A DNA stretch of 40,168 nt from the NCBI GenBank assembly GCA_022340705.1, contig JAJDNJ010000006.1:1-40168 (forward strand), given 5' to 3'. This stretch comes from Betaproteobacteria bacterium. GTDB taxonomy: Bacteria; Pseudomonadota; Gammaproteobacteria; Burkholderiales; SG8-39. Positions 11,397-22,406 of the stretch are shown here, piece after piece. The number at the start of each line of letters is the position of its first letter. Position 1 is the first letter of the stretch. The notes below the pieces were generated by a model, which ran no database searches, was not told the origin of the DNA, and saw nothing but the letters and a program-made list of their open reading frames with translations. A program made the position numbers and the translations under genes.

Positions 11397-12554
11397 ATGT
11401 TTGAAATCGTAGACGCGCAATCGGCAGGGCCTATCATCAAAGTGATCGGCGTCGGCGGTGCCGGCGGCAATGCCATCAATCACATGATCACGACCGGCGT
11501 CGAAGGCGTCGAGTTCATCGCGGTCAATACGGACGCGCAGGTCCTCGGACGCAACAACGCGCGCAACCAGATCCAGCTCGGCATCAGCGGGTTGGGCGCG
11601 GGCGCACGGCCGGAGGAGGCGCGTGCGGCGGCGCTGGCCGAGCGCGAGCGGCTCGAGGAGGCAATCGCCGGGGCGCACATGGTGTTCATCACCGCGGGCA
11701 TGGGCGGCGGCACGGGCACCGGCGCGGCACCGGTAATCGCCGAGATCGCGCGCTCGCTCGGCATTCTCACCGTCGCCGTTGTGACCAAGCCGTTCGCGTT
11801 CGAGGGCTCCAAGCGGCTGCGCCTGGCCGACCAGGGTTTGGATGAACTTTCGCCGCACTCCGATTCGCTGATCGTGATCCTGAACGACAAGCTGGAGGAA
11901 GTGCTCGGCGACGACGTGACGCAGGAGGAAGCCTTCCGTGCCGCCGACGACGTGCTCAACAGCGCGGTCGCCGGCATAGCCGAGATCATCAATTTGCCGG
12001 GGCTGGTCAACGTCGACTTCCAGGATGTTCGCACCGTGATGTCCGAACAGGGCATGGCGATGATGGGCTCGGCGCAGTCGGCCGGAATCGACCGTGCGCG
12101 CATCGCCGCGGAGCAGGCGATCGCCTGTCCGTTGCTCGAAGGTGTCAACCTCGCGGGGGCGCGCGGCGTACTCGTCAATATCACCGCCTCGCGCCAGAGC
12201 CTCAAGCTGCGCGAGACCAAGGAGGTGATGAACATCATCCGTGCCTTCGCGGCAGACGATGCGACCATCATCTACGGCGGGGTGTACGACGACAACCTGG
12301 GCGACGAACTGCGCGTCACGGTGATCGCCACCGGGCTCGGCCAGAGCGCCGCCCTGCGCCAGCCCAAGCCGCAGCTCGTCGTTTCCCAGAAGACCGGCAC
12401 CGACGACCAGCAGGGGCCGCAGGCGCCTGATTACGGCGCGATGTCCGAAACGCCGGCGGTGTTCCGCAAGAACCGCGCGACGGTCGAGGCGATGCAGCAA
12501 AGCGGCGTGGACAAGTACGACATCCCGGCGTTTCTGCGCAAGCAGGCCGATTGA
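11397..12554 (+). CDS. ftsZ: Cell division GTPase FtsZ
   Basis: Tubulin homologue forming the cytokinetic ring. The 385-residue protein has the N-terminal IKVIGVGGAGGNAINHM loop, the tubulin signature GGGTGTG at residues 103-109, the T7-loop region NVDFQDVRTVM that completes the neighbour's GTPase site, and the conserved C-terminal peptide YDIPAFLRKQ that binds FtsA and other partners. A 103-base spacer with a hairpin separates it from ftsA, unlike the overlaps upstream. This suggests separate control of FtsZ dosage. Confidence 0.98.
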   Translation: MFEIVDAQSAGPIIKVIGVGGAGGNAINHMITTGVEGVEFIAVNTDAQVLGRNNARNQIQLGISGLGAGARPEEARAAALAERERLEEAIAGAHMVFITAGMGGGTGTGAAPVIAEIARSLGILTVAVVTKPFAFEGSKRLRLADQGLDELSPHSDSLIVILNDKLEEVLGDDVTQEEAFRAADDVLNSAVAGIAEIINLPGLVNVDFQDVRTVMSEQGMAMMGSAQSAGIDRARIAAEQAIACPLLEGVNLAGARGVLVNITASRQSLKLRETKEVMNIIRAFAADDATIIYGGVYDDNLGDELRVTVIATGLGQSAALRQPKPQLVVSQKTGTDDQQGPQAPDYGAMSETPAVFRKNRATVEAMQQSGVDKYDIPAFLRKQAD

Positions 12555-12574
12555 AGACCCGTCATCCGCTGGGC

Positions 12575-12659
12575 CCTCGGCGTCGGGCCGAGGCCGAATG
12601 CGGGCGTCCGGGGCACCGAACCTCCTTGCCGGTGTCCCGGGCGGCCCGTTTCGGGCCGC
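12575..12659 (+). other. Three consecutive GC-rich stem-loops after ftsZ
   Basis: Hairpin 1: CCTCGGC (12575-12581) with GCCGAGG (12587-12593). Hairpin 2: GGGCACCG (12611-12618) with CGGTG-T-CCC (12630-12638), with one bulged T. Hairpin 3: GCGGCCCG (12641-12648) with CGGGCCGC (12652-12659) around a TTT loop. None is followed by a clear T-run, so intrinsic termination would be weak. The cluster probably separates ftsZ and lpxC transcription or protects the ftsZ mRNA 3' end; that role is inference. Confidence 0.55.
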
Positions 12660-12679
12660 ATTCCTGGCGCTAACCCTGT

Positions 12680-12685
12680 TAGAAT
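12680..12685 (+). promoter_or_regulatory. Candidate lpxC promoter, -10 box
   Basis: TAGAAT matches the sigma-70 -10 consensus at 5 of 6 positions in an AT-rich pocket right after the GC hairpins. A start near 12692 would give a leader of about 19 bases. No convincing -35 box and no Shine-Dalgarno are visible, so support rests on the -10 box and its position. Confidence 0.45.
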
Positions 12686-12710
12686 CATTGGTTATTGCAC
12701 CGCACCAACG

Positions 12711-13625
12711 ATGCTTCGCCAACGCACGCTGAAGTCTTTGGTCCGCGCCACCGGCGTCGGTCTGCATACCGGGAAGAAGATCCAGCTCACGCTGCGTCCG
12801 GCGCAACCCGATACCGGCGTCGTCTTCCGTCGCATCGACAGTCCGATACCGCTCGACATTCCGGCGCGCGCCGAGCGCGTGGGCGATACGCGACTTTCGT
12901 CCTGCCTGGTGCAGGATGGGCAGCGGATCTATACGGTCGAGCATCTGATGTCGGCGCTCGCCGGGCTCGGTGTCGACAACGTGTACGCGGATCTGGATGG
13001 CCCCGAAGTGCCGATCATGGATGGCAGCGCGGCGCCCTTCGCGCTGCTCATTCAGCAGGCTGGGGTCGTAGAGCAGGCGAGCCCGAAGCGCTTTCTGCGC
13101 GTGCTGCGCAGCGTCGAGGTGCGCGATGGCGACAAATGGGCGCGGCTCGAGCCCTTTGAAGGGCTGCGCCTGACCTTCTCGATCGTATTTAATCATCCGG
13201 TAATCGACCGCAGCGCGCAGTCGGTCAGCGTCGACTTCGCCGAGACCTCCTACCTGAAAGAAATCGCGCGTGCGCGCACCTTCGGGTTCATGCAGGAGGT
13301 GGAGGCGCTGCGCGAGGCCGGCCTCGCGCTTGGCGGCGGGCTCGACAACGCGGTCGTGCTCGACGAGTACCGGGTCCTCAATACGGACGGCCTGCGCTTT
13401 GCCGACGAATTCATCCGTCACAAGGTGCTCGATGCGATCGGCGATCTCTATTTGCTCGGCAAGCCGCTGCTCGGCGCCTTCAGCGCGCACAAATCCGGGC
13501 ACGACCTAAACAATCGGCTGCTGCGCGCGCTGCTCGCGGACGCCGCGGCCTGGGAGATCGTGTCCTTCGAGCGGCCGGATTCCGCACCGGCAGGGGTGGC
13601 CGCACTCGTTCGACAGCTGGCCTAA
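12711..13625 (+). CDS. lpxC: UDP-3-O-acyl-N-acetylglucosamine deacetylase
   Basis: Zinc amidase catalysing the committed step of lipid A synthesis in the cytoplasm. The 304-residue protein carries the zinc ligands His78 ([10 protein letters not shown]), His237 and Asp241 ([10 protein letters not shown]), and the catalytic-base region His264 (SGHDLNN). The GVGLHTGKK segment is near the N-terminus. Length matches the family. It marks the end of the dcw cluster, as in many proteobacteria. The ATG has no recognisable Shine-Dalgarno. Confidence 0.98.
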   Translation: MLRQRTLKSLVRATGVGLHTGKKIQLTLRPAQPDTGVVFRRIDSPIPLDIPARAERVGDTRLSSCLVQDGQRIYTVEHLMSALAGLGVDNVYADLDGPEVPIMDGSAAPFALLIQQAGVVEQASPKRFLRVLRSVEVRDGDKWARLEPFEGLRLTFSIVFNHPVIDRSAQSVSVDFAETSYLKEIARARTFGFMQEVEALREAGLALGGGLDNAVVLDEYRVLNTDGLRFADEFIRHKVLDAIGDLYLLGKPLLGAFSAHKSGHDLNNRLLRALLADAAAWEIVSFERPDSAPAGVAALVRQLA

Positions 13626-13643
13626 GCGCCGGCCGGGCGCCGC

Positions 13644-13829
13644 GTGCCCTTGATCCGGCTGATCGCGCTCGCGGCGGCGCTCGTCATCGCCCTGAGCGTC
13701 CTGCTCTACATGGTCACCGGGCGGTCCGCCTGGCGGCGTCTTGCCTGGCGGGTATTCAGTTTCGCGGCGGTCGCGGTCGGCGTGATTTTGGTGCTGCTGC
13801 TCCTGGAGCATCTGCTGGGCGCGGGCTGA
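13644..13829 (+). CDS. Small two-helix membrane protein of unknown function
   Basis: Predicted 61-residue protein with a GTG start, consisting almost entirely of two hydrophobic helices (about residues 3-23 and 37-56) joined by a short basic loop with GRSAWRRLAWR. The arginine-rich loop predicts both ends outside and the loop in the cytoplasm. It lies 18 bases after lpxC on the same strand, so co-expression is plausible. Its last 74 bases overlap the 3' end of the opposite-strand dciA-like gene. No Shine-Dalgarno is obvious, and no function is recognised. Confidence 0.5.
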   Translation: MPLIRLIALAAALVIALSVLLYMVTGRSAWRRLAWRVFSFAAVAVGVILVLLLLEHLLGAG

Positions 13830-14292
13830 CCCGCTGACCCTGATGTTCGAGCAGTAACGCAAGTGCCCGCTTCGCCGCGGAGTCCTCCAGACTGTCGTGC
13901 AACGACGAAAGTCGCGCGAGGGCGACGGCTGAAATGCGAACTGATTTGTGCGGCGCAACAGACGTTTCTTCGGTTCCGCGCCGGCGTGACGTGTTTGGTT
14001 GCACCCTCACCGAAACTGAATTAACCTGCCCCCGCACTTTGGCGGCCTGTCGGCATAGGACGTCAGAGTACAGCTTCAGCTTTGCGCCGGCGGCGGAGTT
14101 GGTAACCAGAATAGTCAGCTTGCCGTTGCGGACATTGACCCCGCAAATCTGGTTCGCGAGCTGGGGCGGTAGGACAGCGATGCAGTGTCGCGACAGGGCA
14201 GCCAGGTCCCGGGATTTCTGGACCAGGGGCCCAAGGTCGGCGTCCTGATCCAGGACGCGGTCGAGTCGCGGCGGGTTCAACGCAAGCTGCAT
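13756..14292 (-). CDS. DUF721 / DciA-like protein
   Basis: A 178-residue protein of the DUF721 family, whose characterised members (DciA) load or regulate the replicative helicase DnaB in bacteria lacking DnaC. The DUF721 fold is visible in residues 1-95, including LANQICGVNVRNGKLTILV and the following AAGAKLKLYSDVLCRQ helix. The tail is long, polar and proline-rich, ending in a basic stretch. Locus order lpxC-DUF721-M23-secA supports the call. G+C is lower than in its neighbours (34 of 60 bases at 13981-14040). Its start codon lies 14 bases from the divergent M23 gene with no Shine-Dalgarno visible. Helicase loading is inferred from family only. Confidence 0.82.
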   Translation of the reverse strand: MQLALNPPRLDRVLDQDADLGPLVQKSRDLAALSRHCIAVLPPQLANQICGVNVRNGKLTILVTNSAAGAKLKLYSDVLCRQAAKVRGQVNSVSVRVQPNTSRRRGTEETSVAPHKSVRISAVALARLSSLHDSLEDSAAKRALALLLEHQGQRVSPRPADAPGAAAPKSRRPRPPRN

Positions 14293-14306
14293 TAAGGGAA
14301 GGGACC

Positions 14307-15269
14307 GTGCAGATTATCTTGATCCCGGGGCACCTGGCAAAGACGCGGACATTGACGCTGTCGCTGCGCCTGTCGGTGCTTCTGATCCTGCTCTGCTTCG
14401 CGCTGCTGAGTGCGCTGGCGTCCGGAGTGTACTGGATGGTGATGCGCGAGGCGGTGCGCTTCGAGTCCGTGTTCCCGAGCGTGTTTACCGTGTCCGCGCA
14501 GAAGAAGGACGAGGAGCGCGCGCGCGAGTTCGTGCAGCAGAACCTGAACGCGATGGCGATCAAGCTGGGCGAAATGCAGGCGCAGCTGACCCGCCTCGAT
14601 GCGCTCGGCGAACGCCTGTCTTCCCGTGCCGGGCTGAACCCCAAGGACTTCCGCTTTTCCGAGCTCCCCGGCCTCGGTGGTGCCTCCCCGACGCTGCTGC
14701 CGCCGCAGAATCTCACGATGGTCGAGCTCAACGAGCGTTTGCAGGGGCTCGCGCGCGACGTCGAGTCGCGCAGCGACATGCTCGGCGTGCTCGAGGCGCG
14801 CCTGTTTGACGAGGCGATCCGCAAGAAGCTGCGCCCGACGATGTTTCCGGTGAATGCGCCGTACAACGCCTCGGGCTTTGGCATGCGCATCGATCCAATT
14901 ACCGGACAGCGCGCGATGCACGAAGGCATCGACTTTCTCGCCGAGCGCGGCACGCCGGTCCATGCAGCGGCCGACGGCGTGGTGACCTTCGCCGGCTACC
15001 ACCGGCAATATGGCTACAGTATCGACATCGATCACGGCAACGATTTGGTGACGCGATACGCCCACCTGTCGAAACTCTTCGTCAAGCGCGGCGACATCGT
15101 GCAGCGCGGTCTGAAGGTGGCGCTGACCGGTTCGACCGGCCGCTCCACGGGGCCGCATCTGCATTTCGAGGTCCGCTTCAAGGGCGTTCCGCAGAACCCG
15201 ATGCGCTTTCTCGCCAAGGCGACCTCCGGGCCGCCTGTTGCGCAGAACGAGGCGAGCGGGAAAAAATAG
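14307..15269 (+). CDS. M23 family (LytM-type) metallopeptidase, membrane-anchored
   Basis: Predicted peptidoglycan endopeptidase or divisome activator facing the periplasm. The 320-residue product has an N-terminal membrane segment at about residues 21-45, a coiled-coil-prone middle region, and a C-terminal M23 domain. That domain has the zinc motif HEGIDF (His and Asp ligands) and GPHLHFEVR (the last His ligand), so the metal site appears complete. Start is GTG with an AAGGGAAGGGA ribosome-binding site at 14293-14304. It sits where E. coli has secM, just upstream of secA. The exact substrate, and whether it cleaves or only regulates, is not known from sequence. Confidence 0.9.
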   Translation: MQIILIPGHLAKTRTLTLSLRLSVLLILLCFALLSALASGVYWMVMREAVRFESVFPSVFTVSAQKKDEERAREFVQQNLNAMAIKLGEMQAQLTRLDALGERLSSRAGLNPKDFRFSELPGLGGASPTLLPPQNLTMVELNERLQGLARDVESRSDMLGVLEARLFDEAIRKKLRPTMFPVNAPYNASGFGMRIDPITGQRAMHEGIDFLAERGTPVHAAADGVVTFAGYHRQYGYSIDIDHGNDLVTRYAHLSKLFVKRGDIVQRGLKVALTGSTGRSTGPHLHFEVRFKGVPQNPMRFLAKATSGPPVAQNEASGKK

Positions 15270-15313
15270 CGCGCCGCGCGACGGCTGACCGAGGCCAGCC
15301 ACCTTTCGCGTGT

Positions 15314-15319
15314 TAACAT
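15314..15319 (+). promoter_or_regulatory. Candidate secA promoter, -10 box
   Basis: TAACAT (4 of 6 to consensus) stands in an AT-rich island in the 139-base spacer between the M23 gene and secA. A start near 15326 would give a leader of about 83 bases. No good -35 box is visible at 16-18 bases, so this is tentative. No secM-like arrest peptide is encoded in the leader. Confidence 0.35.
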
Positions 15320-15408
15320 TTTGATTTTTCGCCGGATCCGATCGGAACCGGCGGACGCTCGCGCGCCGCGACCCGCGTGCCCGGCGCGGGCGTGGTGAAG
15401 ACTGCTCC

Positions 15409-18174
<2,766 letters not shown>

Positions 18175-18239
18175 GCCCCGTGTTGTCGCGCGTGCTTTGG
18201 CGCCGGCGTCCCGCCATCCCTCGCTAGAGCGGTCCGCGG

Positions 18240-19460
18240 ATGGCCGTCAATCTCGCACCACCCGATCCCGCTGCGCTGGAGCCGATCGCGGGGGTTGCGC
18301 TCGGCGTGACAATGGCCGGCATCCGCAAGGTCGGGCGGCGTGACCTTCTGGTCATGCGGCTCGCGCCGGGCAGCACGATCGCCGGCGTGTTCACCAAGAA
18401 CCGGTTTTGCGCGGCGCCGGTGACCCTCGCGCTGCGCCATCTGGCCGCGGGCTGGGAGGCGCGCGGGCTGGTCGTGAACACGGGAAACGCGAATGCCGGC
18501 ACCGGCGAGGACGGGATCGCGCGCGCGCGCGCCGTCTGCGAGGGCCTCGCGCGGGCGCTGGGTTGCGCGGTCGAACAGATCCTGCCGTTCTCCACCGGCG
18601 TGATCATGGAACCGTTGCCCGTGGAGCGCATTCTCGACGGCCTGCCGGCGGCGGTCGCGGATCTGCGCGAGGCGAATTGGGCGCAGGCAGCCGAAGCGAT
18701 CATGACCACGGACACCGTGCCCAAGGCGGCCTCGCAGCGCGCGGTCTTGTCGGGCGGCGAGGTGCGCGTGACGGGCATCGCCAAAGGCGCGGGCATGATC
18801 CGGCCGGACATGGCGACCATGCTCGCCTTCGTCGCGACCGATGCGGTCGTCGCGCGCGCCGACCTTGAGAGCCTGCTGCGCAATGCCGCCGAGCGCTCGT
18901 TCAACGCCATCACCGTCGACGGGGACATGTCGACCAACGATGCGTTCATGCTTGTCGCAAGCGGCGGCGCGGGTGTCGCCGCGCGCGACGCCGCCGACCT
19001 CGCGCGCCTCGGCGAGACGATCGACGCGGTCGCCATCCGCCTTGCGCAAGGGATCGTGCGTGACGCCGAGGGTGCGACGAAGTTCGTGACCCTGCGGATC
19101 GAGGGTGGGCGCGACGAGGACGAGTGCCGGCGCATCGCCTACGCGATCGCCCACTCGCCGCTCGTCAAGACCGCATTCTTCGCCTCTGATCCCAACCTCG
19201 GGCGGATTCTCGCGGCGATCGGCTACGCCGGGGTCGCGGACCTGGATGCCGGAAGGGTCGATCTCTATCTGGACGGTCTGCGCGTCGCCCGAGGCGGGGC
19301 GCGCGACCCGGAGTACAACGAGGACCAGGCAGTCGCGGCGATGGGCAAGCCGGAATTCGAGTTGCGCGTCGCGCTCAACCGCGGCGCGGCCGCGGCGACG
19401 CTGTGGACCTGCGATCTCAGCTTCGACTACGTCAAAATCAACGCAGAGTACCGGACCTAG
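18240..19460 (+). CDS. argJ: Bifunctional glutamate N-acetyltransferase / amino-acid acetyltransferase
   Basis: Recycles the acetyl group from N-acetylornithine to glutamate in the cyclic arginine pathway and may also use acetyl-CoA. The 406-residue precursor has the self-cleavage and nucleophile region [16 protein letters not shown], where Thr193 would become the N-terminal catalytic residue of the beta chain. [13 protein letters not shown] and the C-terminal EYRT end are also ArgJ-typical. It is 65 bases downstream of secA with no terminator seen. Whether it is bifunctional cannot be told from sequence. Confidence 0.96.
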   Translation: MAVNLAPPDPAALEPIAGVALGVTMAGIRKVGRRDLLVMRLAPGSTIAGVFTKNRFCAAPVTLALRHLAAGWEARGLVVNTGNANAGTGEDGIARARAVCEGLARALGCAVEQILPFSTGVIMEPLPVERILDGLPAAVADLREANWAQAAEAIMTTDTVPKAASQRAVLSGGEVRVTGIAKGAGMIRPDMATMLAFVATDAVVARADLESLLRNAAERSFNAITVDGDMSTNDAFMLVASGGAGVAARDAADLARLGETIDAVAIRLAQGIVRDAEGATKFVTLRIEGGRDEDECRRIAYAIAHSPLVKTAFFASDPNLGRILAAIGYAGVADLDAGRVDLYLDGLRVARGGARDPEYNEDQAVAAMGKPEFELRVALNRGAAAATLWTCDLSFDYVKINAEYRT

Positions 19461-19461
19461 C

Positions 19462-20388
19462 ATGAGCAAGCGCAAGAACGATCTCGAAGACACGCTGCGC
19501 AAGGCCGACACCGTGCTCGAGCGCCTCGCGGCGCTGCTGCCACCGGCACCGCCGCCTGTCGACTGGAGCGCAAGCGTCGCATTCCGCTGGCGCCGGCGCA
19601 GCGGGCTCGACGGCGGTGGCCGGCTCGAGCCGGTGCGCCACGTGCACCGCATGCGTCTTACCGACCTTCAGGGCATCGCGCCGCAGATCGACAAGGTCGA
19701 GCAGAACACGCGTCAGTTCCTCGCCGGGCAGCCGGCGAACAACGTGCTGCTCACCGGTGCGCGCGGCACGGGCAAGTCCTCAATCGTGAAGGGGCTGCTC
19801 AACAAATATGCGCGCGAGGGCCTGCGCCTGATCGAAATCGAGAAGAACGATCTCATGGACTTGCCGCAGGTCACCGACGCGGTCGCGACGCGGCCCGAGC
19901 GTTTTCTGCTGTTTTGCGATGACCTCAGCTTCGAAGCGGGCGACGCCGGCTACATCGCCCTCAAGGTGGCGCTCGACGGCTCGATCTCGACGACCTCGGA
20001 GAACCTCCTGATCTACGCGACCTCGAACCGGCGCCATCTGATGCCCGAGTACATGGAGGAGAACCTGGCGACCAAGTACGTCGGGGACGAAATTCACCCC
20101 GGCGAGACGGTCGAAGAGAAGATCTCGCTCTCCGAGCGCTTCGGCCTGTGGGTGACCTTCTACCCGTTCGACCAGGACGAGTACCTCGCGATCGTGGCGC
20201 ATTGGCTCAAGAGCTTCGGCTGCAGCGCGGCGGAGGCGGTCGAGGCACGCGAGGAAGCCCTGCAATGGGCGCTGCAGCGCGGCTCGCGCAGCGGGCGCGT
20301 CGCCTATCACTTCGCGCGCGACTGGGCGGGTCGCCGCCTGACGGGCGCTGGCCCGCGCCGGCGAGCGAGTGCCGCCAAGCGGCGCTAG
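19462..20388 (+). CDS. DUF815 family AAA-type ATPase
   Basis: A 308-residue P-loop ATPase of the DUF815 family, for which no function is established. Walker A GARGTGKS is at residues 99-106 with Lys105, and Walker B LLFCDDLSF follows. The residues after Walker B and the YATSNRRHLMPE segment resemble AAA+ sensor 1. The N-terminal third (DLEDTLRKADTVLERLAALL) is helical. The start ATG is one base after the argJ stop. The end overlaps the Nudix gene by 20 bases, so the two are probably co-translated. Confidence 0.88.
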   Translation: MSKRKNDLEDTLRKADTVLERLAALLPPAPPPVDWSASVAFRWRRRSGLDGGGRLEPVRHVHRMRLTDLQGIAPQIDKVEQNTRQFLAGQPANNVLLTGARGTGKSSIVKGLLNKYAREGLRLIEIEKNDLMDLPQVTDAVATRPERFLLFCDDLSFEAGDAGYIALKVALDGSISTTSENLLIYATSNRRHLMPEYMEENLATKYVGDEIHPGETVEEKISLSERFGLWVTFYPFDQDEYLAIVAHWLKSFGCSAAEAVEAREEALQWALQRGSRSGRVAYHFARDWAGRRLTGAGPRRRASAAKRR

Positions 20389-21337
20389 CGCCGCAGCTGC
20401 GGTGGGCGCGGTCGTCGACGTCGCCGCCGCAGTGATCCTGCGCGCCGACGGCGCGTTTCTGCTCGCCTGTCGGCCGGTCGGCAAGGTCTTCGCCGGCTAC
20501 TGGGAATTCCCGGGCGGCAAGGTCGAGTCGGGCGAGGCGCCGGAGCATGCGCTTGCGCGTGAACTGCACGAGGAGCTCGGCATCGACGTGGTGGACGCCG
20601 CGCCGTGGATCACGCGCGTGTACGCCTATCCGCATGCGACAGTACGGCTGCATTTCTTCCGGGTGACGGATTGGCGCGGCGAGCCGCACTCGAAAGAGGC
20701 GCAGGACATCTTCTGGCAGCGACTGGACGCGCCGCTCGCGGCACCGATGCTGCCGGCGAACGCACCGGTGCTCGCTTCGCTCGCGCTTCCGCCGACCTAT
20801 GCGATCACGAACGCCGCGGGTCTCGGCATCGAAGCGCAGCTTGCGCGCATCGACCTGCGCCTGGCCGCGGGCCTGCGCCTGCTTCAAGTCCGCGAGCCGG
20901 AGCTGGCGTCAGCCGAGCGCAGCGCCTTCGCGCGCGCGGTCGTCGAGCGCGCGCATCGGGCCGGCGCCCGGGTCCTGATCAACGATGATGCGGCGATGGC
21001 CGAGGCGACGGGGGCCGACGGCGTGCACTACCGCGCAGCCAGCCTGATGGCGTTGTCTGCACGCCCGTCGCATGCACTCGTCGCCGCGTCCTGCCACGAT
21101 GCGGCCGAGCTCGCCCAGGCGATGCGTCTCGAGCTCGACTTCGCGGTGCTCGGTCCGGTCAAGGCCACGCCGTCCCATCCCGGCGCACGCACGCTCGGCT
21201 GGCCGGGTTTCGCCGCGCTCGCGCGTGGCGCGAGCATCCCTGTCTATGCCATCGGCGGGATGCGACCCGAGGATCAGGACGCCGCCCACCGCCACGGCGC
21301 GCACGGGCTTGCCATGATCGGGGCGAGCTGGCGCTAG
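20369..21337 (+). CDS. Nudix hydrolase fused to a ThiE/TenI-like domain
   Basis: 322-residue two-domain protein. Residues 15-140 are a MutT-type Nudix hydrolase with a complete Nudix box (G50, E56, R64-E65, E68-E69, G71), expected to clean oxidised nucleotides such as 8-oxo-dGTP. Residues about 145-322 resemble thiamine phosphate synthase ([34 protein letters not shown]). However, the ThiE lysine after the QxRE arginine is proline, the GQxD segment is absent, and the late lysine is missing. TMP synthase activity is therefore doubtful. The GTG start lies inside the DUF815 gene. Its TAG stop shares a palindromic CTAG with the stop of convergent yacG. Confidence 0.85.
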   Translation: MPPSGASAAAAVGAVVDVAAAVILRADGAFLLACRPVGKVFAGYWEFPGGKVESGEAPEHALARELHEELGIDVVDAAPWITRVYAYPHATVRLHFFRVTDWRGEPHSKEAQDIFWQRLDAPLAAPMLPANAPVLASLALPPTYAITNAAGLGIEAQLARIDLRLAAGLRLLQVREPELASAERSAFARAVVERAHRAGARVLINDDAAMAEATGADGVHYRAASLMALSARPSHALVAASCHDAAELAQAMRLELDFAVLGPVKATPSHPGARTLGWPGFAALARGASIPVYAIGGMRPEDQDAAHRHGAHGLAMIGASWR

Positions 21338-21537
21338 GCGGGATCCGCGTCGTCCGGCGCGCGATCCGCGTCGTCGCCCTGCGGCACCGACGCCGGTACT
21401 CGGTAGCGCTCGTTCGCCCAGTTGCCCAGATCGATCAGCTTGCAGCGCTCGCTGCAAAACGGGCGCCAAGGATTGGACGGAGAAAACGCCGCGGGTGCAC
21501 CGCAGCGCGGACAGGGAATTTTCCGGGTCGCGCTCAA
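21334..21537 (-). CDS. yacG: DNA gyrase inhibitor YacG, zinc-binding
   Basis: 67-residue protein with the YacG treble zinc site: CPRCG near the N-terminus and [19 protein letters not shown], i.e. CxxC...CxxxC. E. coli YacG binds GyrB and inhibits gyrase. The C-terminal third is acidic and looks disordered. The start is TTG, overlapping the zapD stop as TTGA, so translation depends on zapD. Order coaE-zapD-yacG is widely conserved. Confidence 0.93.
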   Translation of the reverse strand: MSATRKIPCPRCGAPAAFSPSNPWRPFCSERCKLIDLGNWANERYRVPASVPQGDDADRAPDDADPA

Positions 21538-22292
21538 AGCGAGCAGAAGGTGAGCTCGAAATCAACGTCCCAGTCCGGCGTCCGTGGGCGCGGGTCTTCT
21601 CCGCTCTGCAGCAGGAAGCGCACGTTGAGCACGTACTTGTTGGCGCTGATCTCGGGAACGCAGGGCACGTCTTCGGCCAGGCGCACGCGCATCATGTGCG
21701 CGGATTTGCCGCCGAGCATCTGCTGGTAGGTTCCGAGTGCCGCGCTCGCGGTCTGGGGCTTTCCCGATTCGCGCAGGATGCGCAGGATGATCGCGCTGCC
21801 GTCGCGCAGCGGGTAGAGCGGACTGGTCCAGGCAGCGAGCTGCTCCATGCGTTCCTCGGACGGCCGGTGCAGCCAAAAATGAAACGACGGCAGATCGAAC
21901 TCGCAGGCACCGCCGGGAATGCCGGTGCGCTGCTTGATCGACATCAGCCACTCGTTTTCGCGCAGGTATTGACCGATCTTTCCGGTCATCGCCAGGATCG
22001 ATGCGGAGGCCTGCTCGATGTCGCGCAGGACGCTGTCGAGCGCCTCCTCGGAAATTTCTGGGTTGTCACGAAACGAGTGCAGCACCTGCTTCTGGCGCTC
22101 GAGTTCCTGCAATAGGTCGGACTTGAGATCGGCACGGCTCGCGACCTCGAGCACCTCGAACAGCGTGATCAGCGCCATGTGGTGGTCGTGCGCACCCCCG
22201 CGCGCGATGAAATAGCGCGAGCGTTCGAATAGATCTTCCAGACGCAGCAGCGTCCGGATGCGCTCGTTGAGAGGGTACTCGTAGGTGATCAC
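21534..22292 (-). CDS. zapD: Cell division protein ZapD
   Basis: FtsZ-ring accessory protein that cross-links FtsZ filaments in the cytoplasm. The 252-residue product matches the family throughout: [19 protein letters not shown] at the start, [10 protein letters not shown] in the middle and FELTFCSL at the end. The GTG start is preceded by GGAAGGG (complement of 22295-22302). A good promoter lies upstream, so zapD-yacG probably can be transcribed apart from coaE. Confidence 0.95.
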   Translation of the reverse strand: MITYEYPLNERIRTLLRLEDLFERSRYFIARGGAHDHHMALITLFEVLEVASRADLKSDLLQELERQKQVLHSFRDNPEISEEALDSVLRDIEQASASILAMTGKIGQYLRENEWLMSIKQRTGIPGGACEFDLPSFHFWLHRPSEERMEQLAAWTSPLYPLRDGSAIILRILRESGKPQTASAALGTYQQMLGGKSAHMMRVRLAEDVPCVPEISANKYVLNVRFLLQSGEDPRPRTPDWDVDFELTFCSL

Positions 22293-22331
22293 GGACCCTT
22301 CCCGGCCGGGTGGTGGTCAAAAACCTCTTAA

Positions 22332-22360
22332 ATTCTGACGGAACGACGCCCTCATGACAA
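22332..22360 (-). promoter_or_regulatory. Candidate zapD promoter
   Basis: Read on the minus strand, TTGTCA (22360-22355, 5 of 6) and CAGAAT (22337-22332, 4 of 6) are separated by exactly 17 bases, lying in the 114-base spacer between coaE and zapD. Transcription would begin near 22325, about 33 bases before the zapD GTG. Confidence 0.6.
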
Positions 22361-22406
22361 CCGAGCGACGCGGCGCTTGCGCCCCCCGCGTCACGCGCGC
22401 GCCGCG

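Noticed and set aside
12555-12710. Intrinsic terminator after ftsZ
   Set aside because: Hairpins are strong but none is followed by a clear T-run, so they are listed as structures rather than terminators.
11304-13502. 732-codon open frame on the minus strand
   Set aside because: It is antisense to ftsZ and lpxC, spans the promoter and hairpin region, and has no recognisable domain.
22361-22400. coaE terminator from the GACGCG...CGCGTC repeat
   Set aside because: The arms need a four-base bulge and a two-base loop, and no T-run follows on the minus strand.
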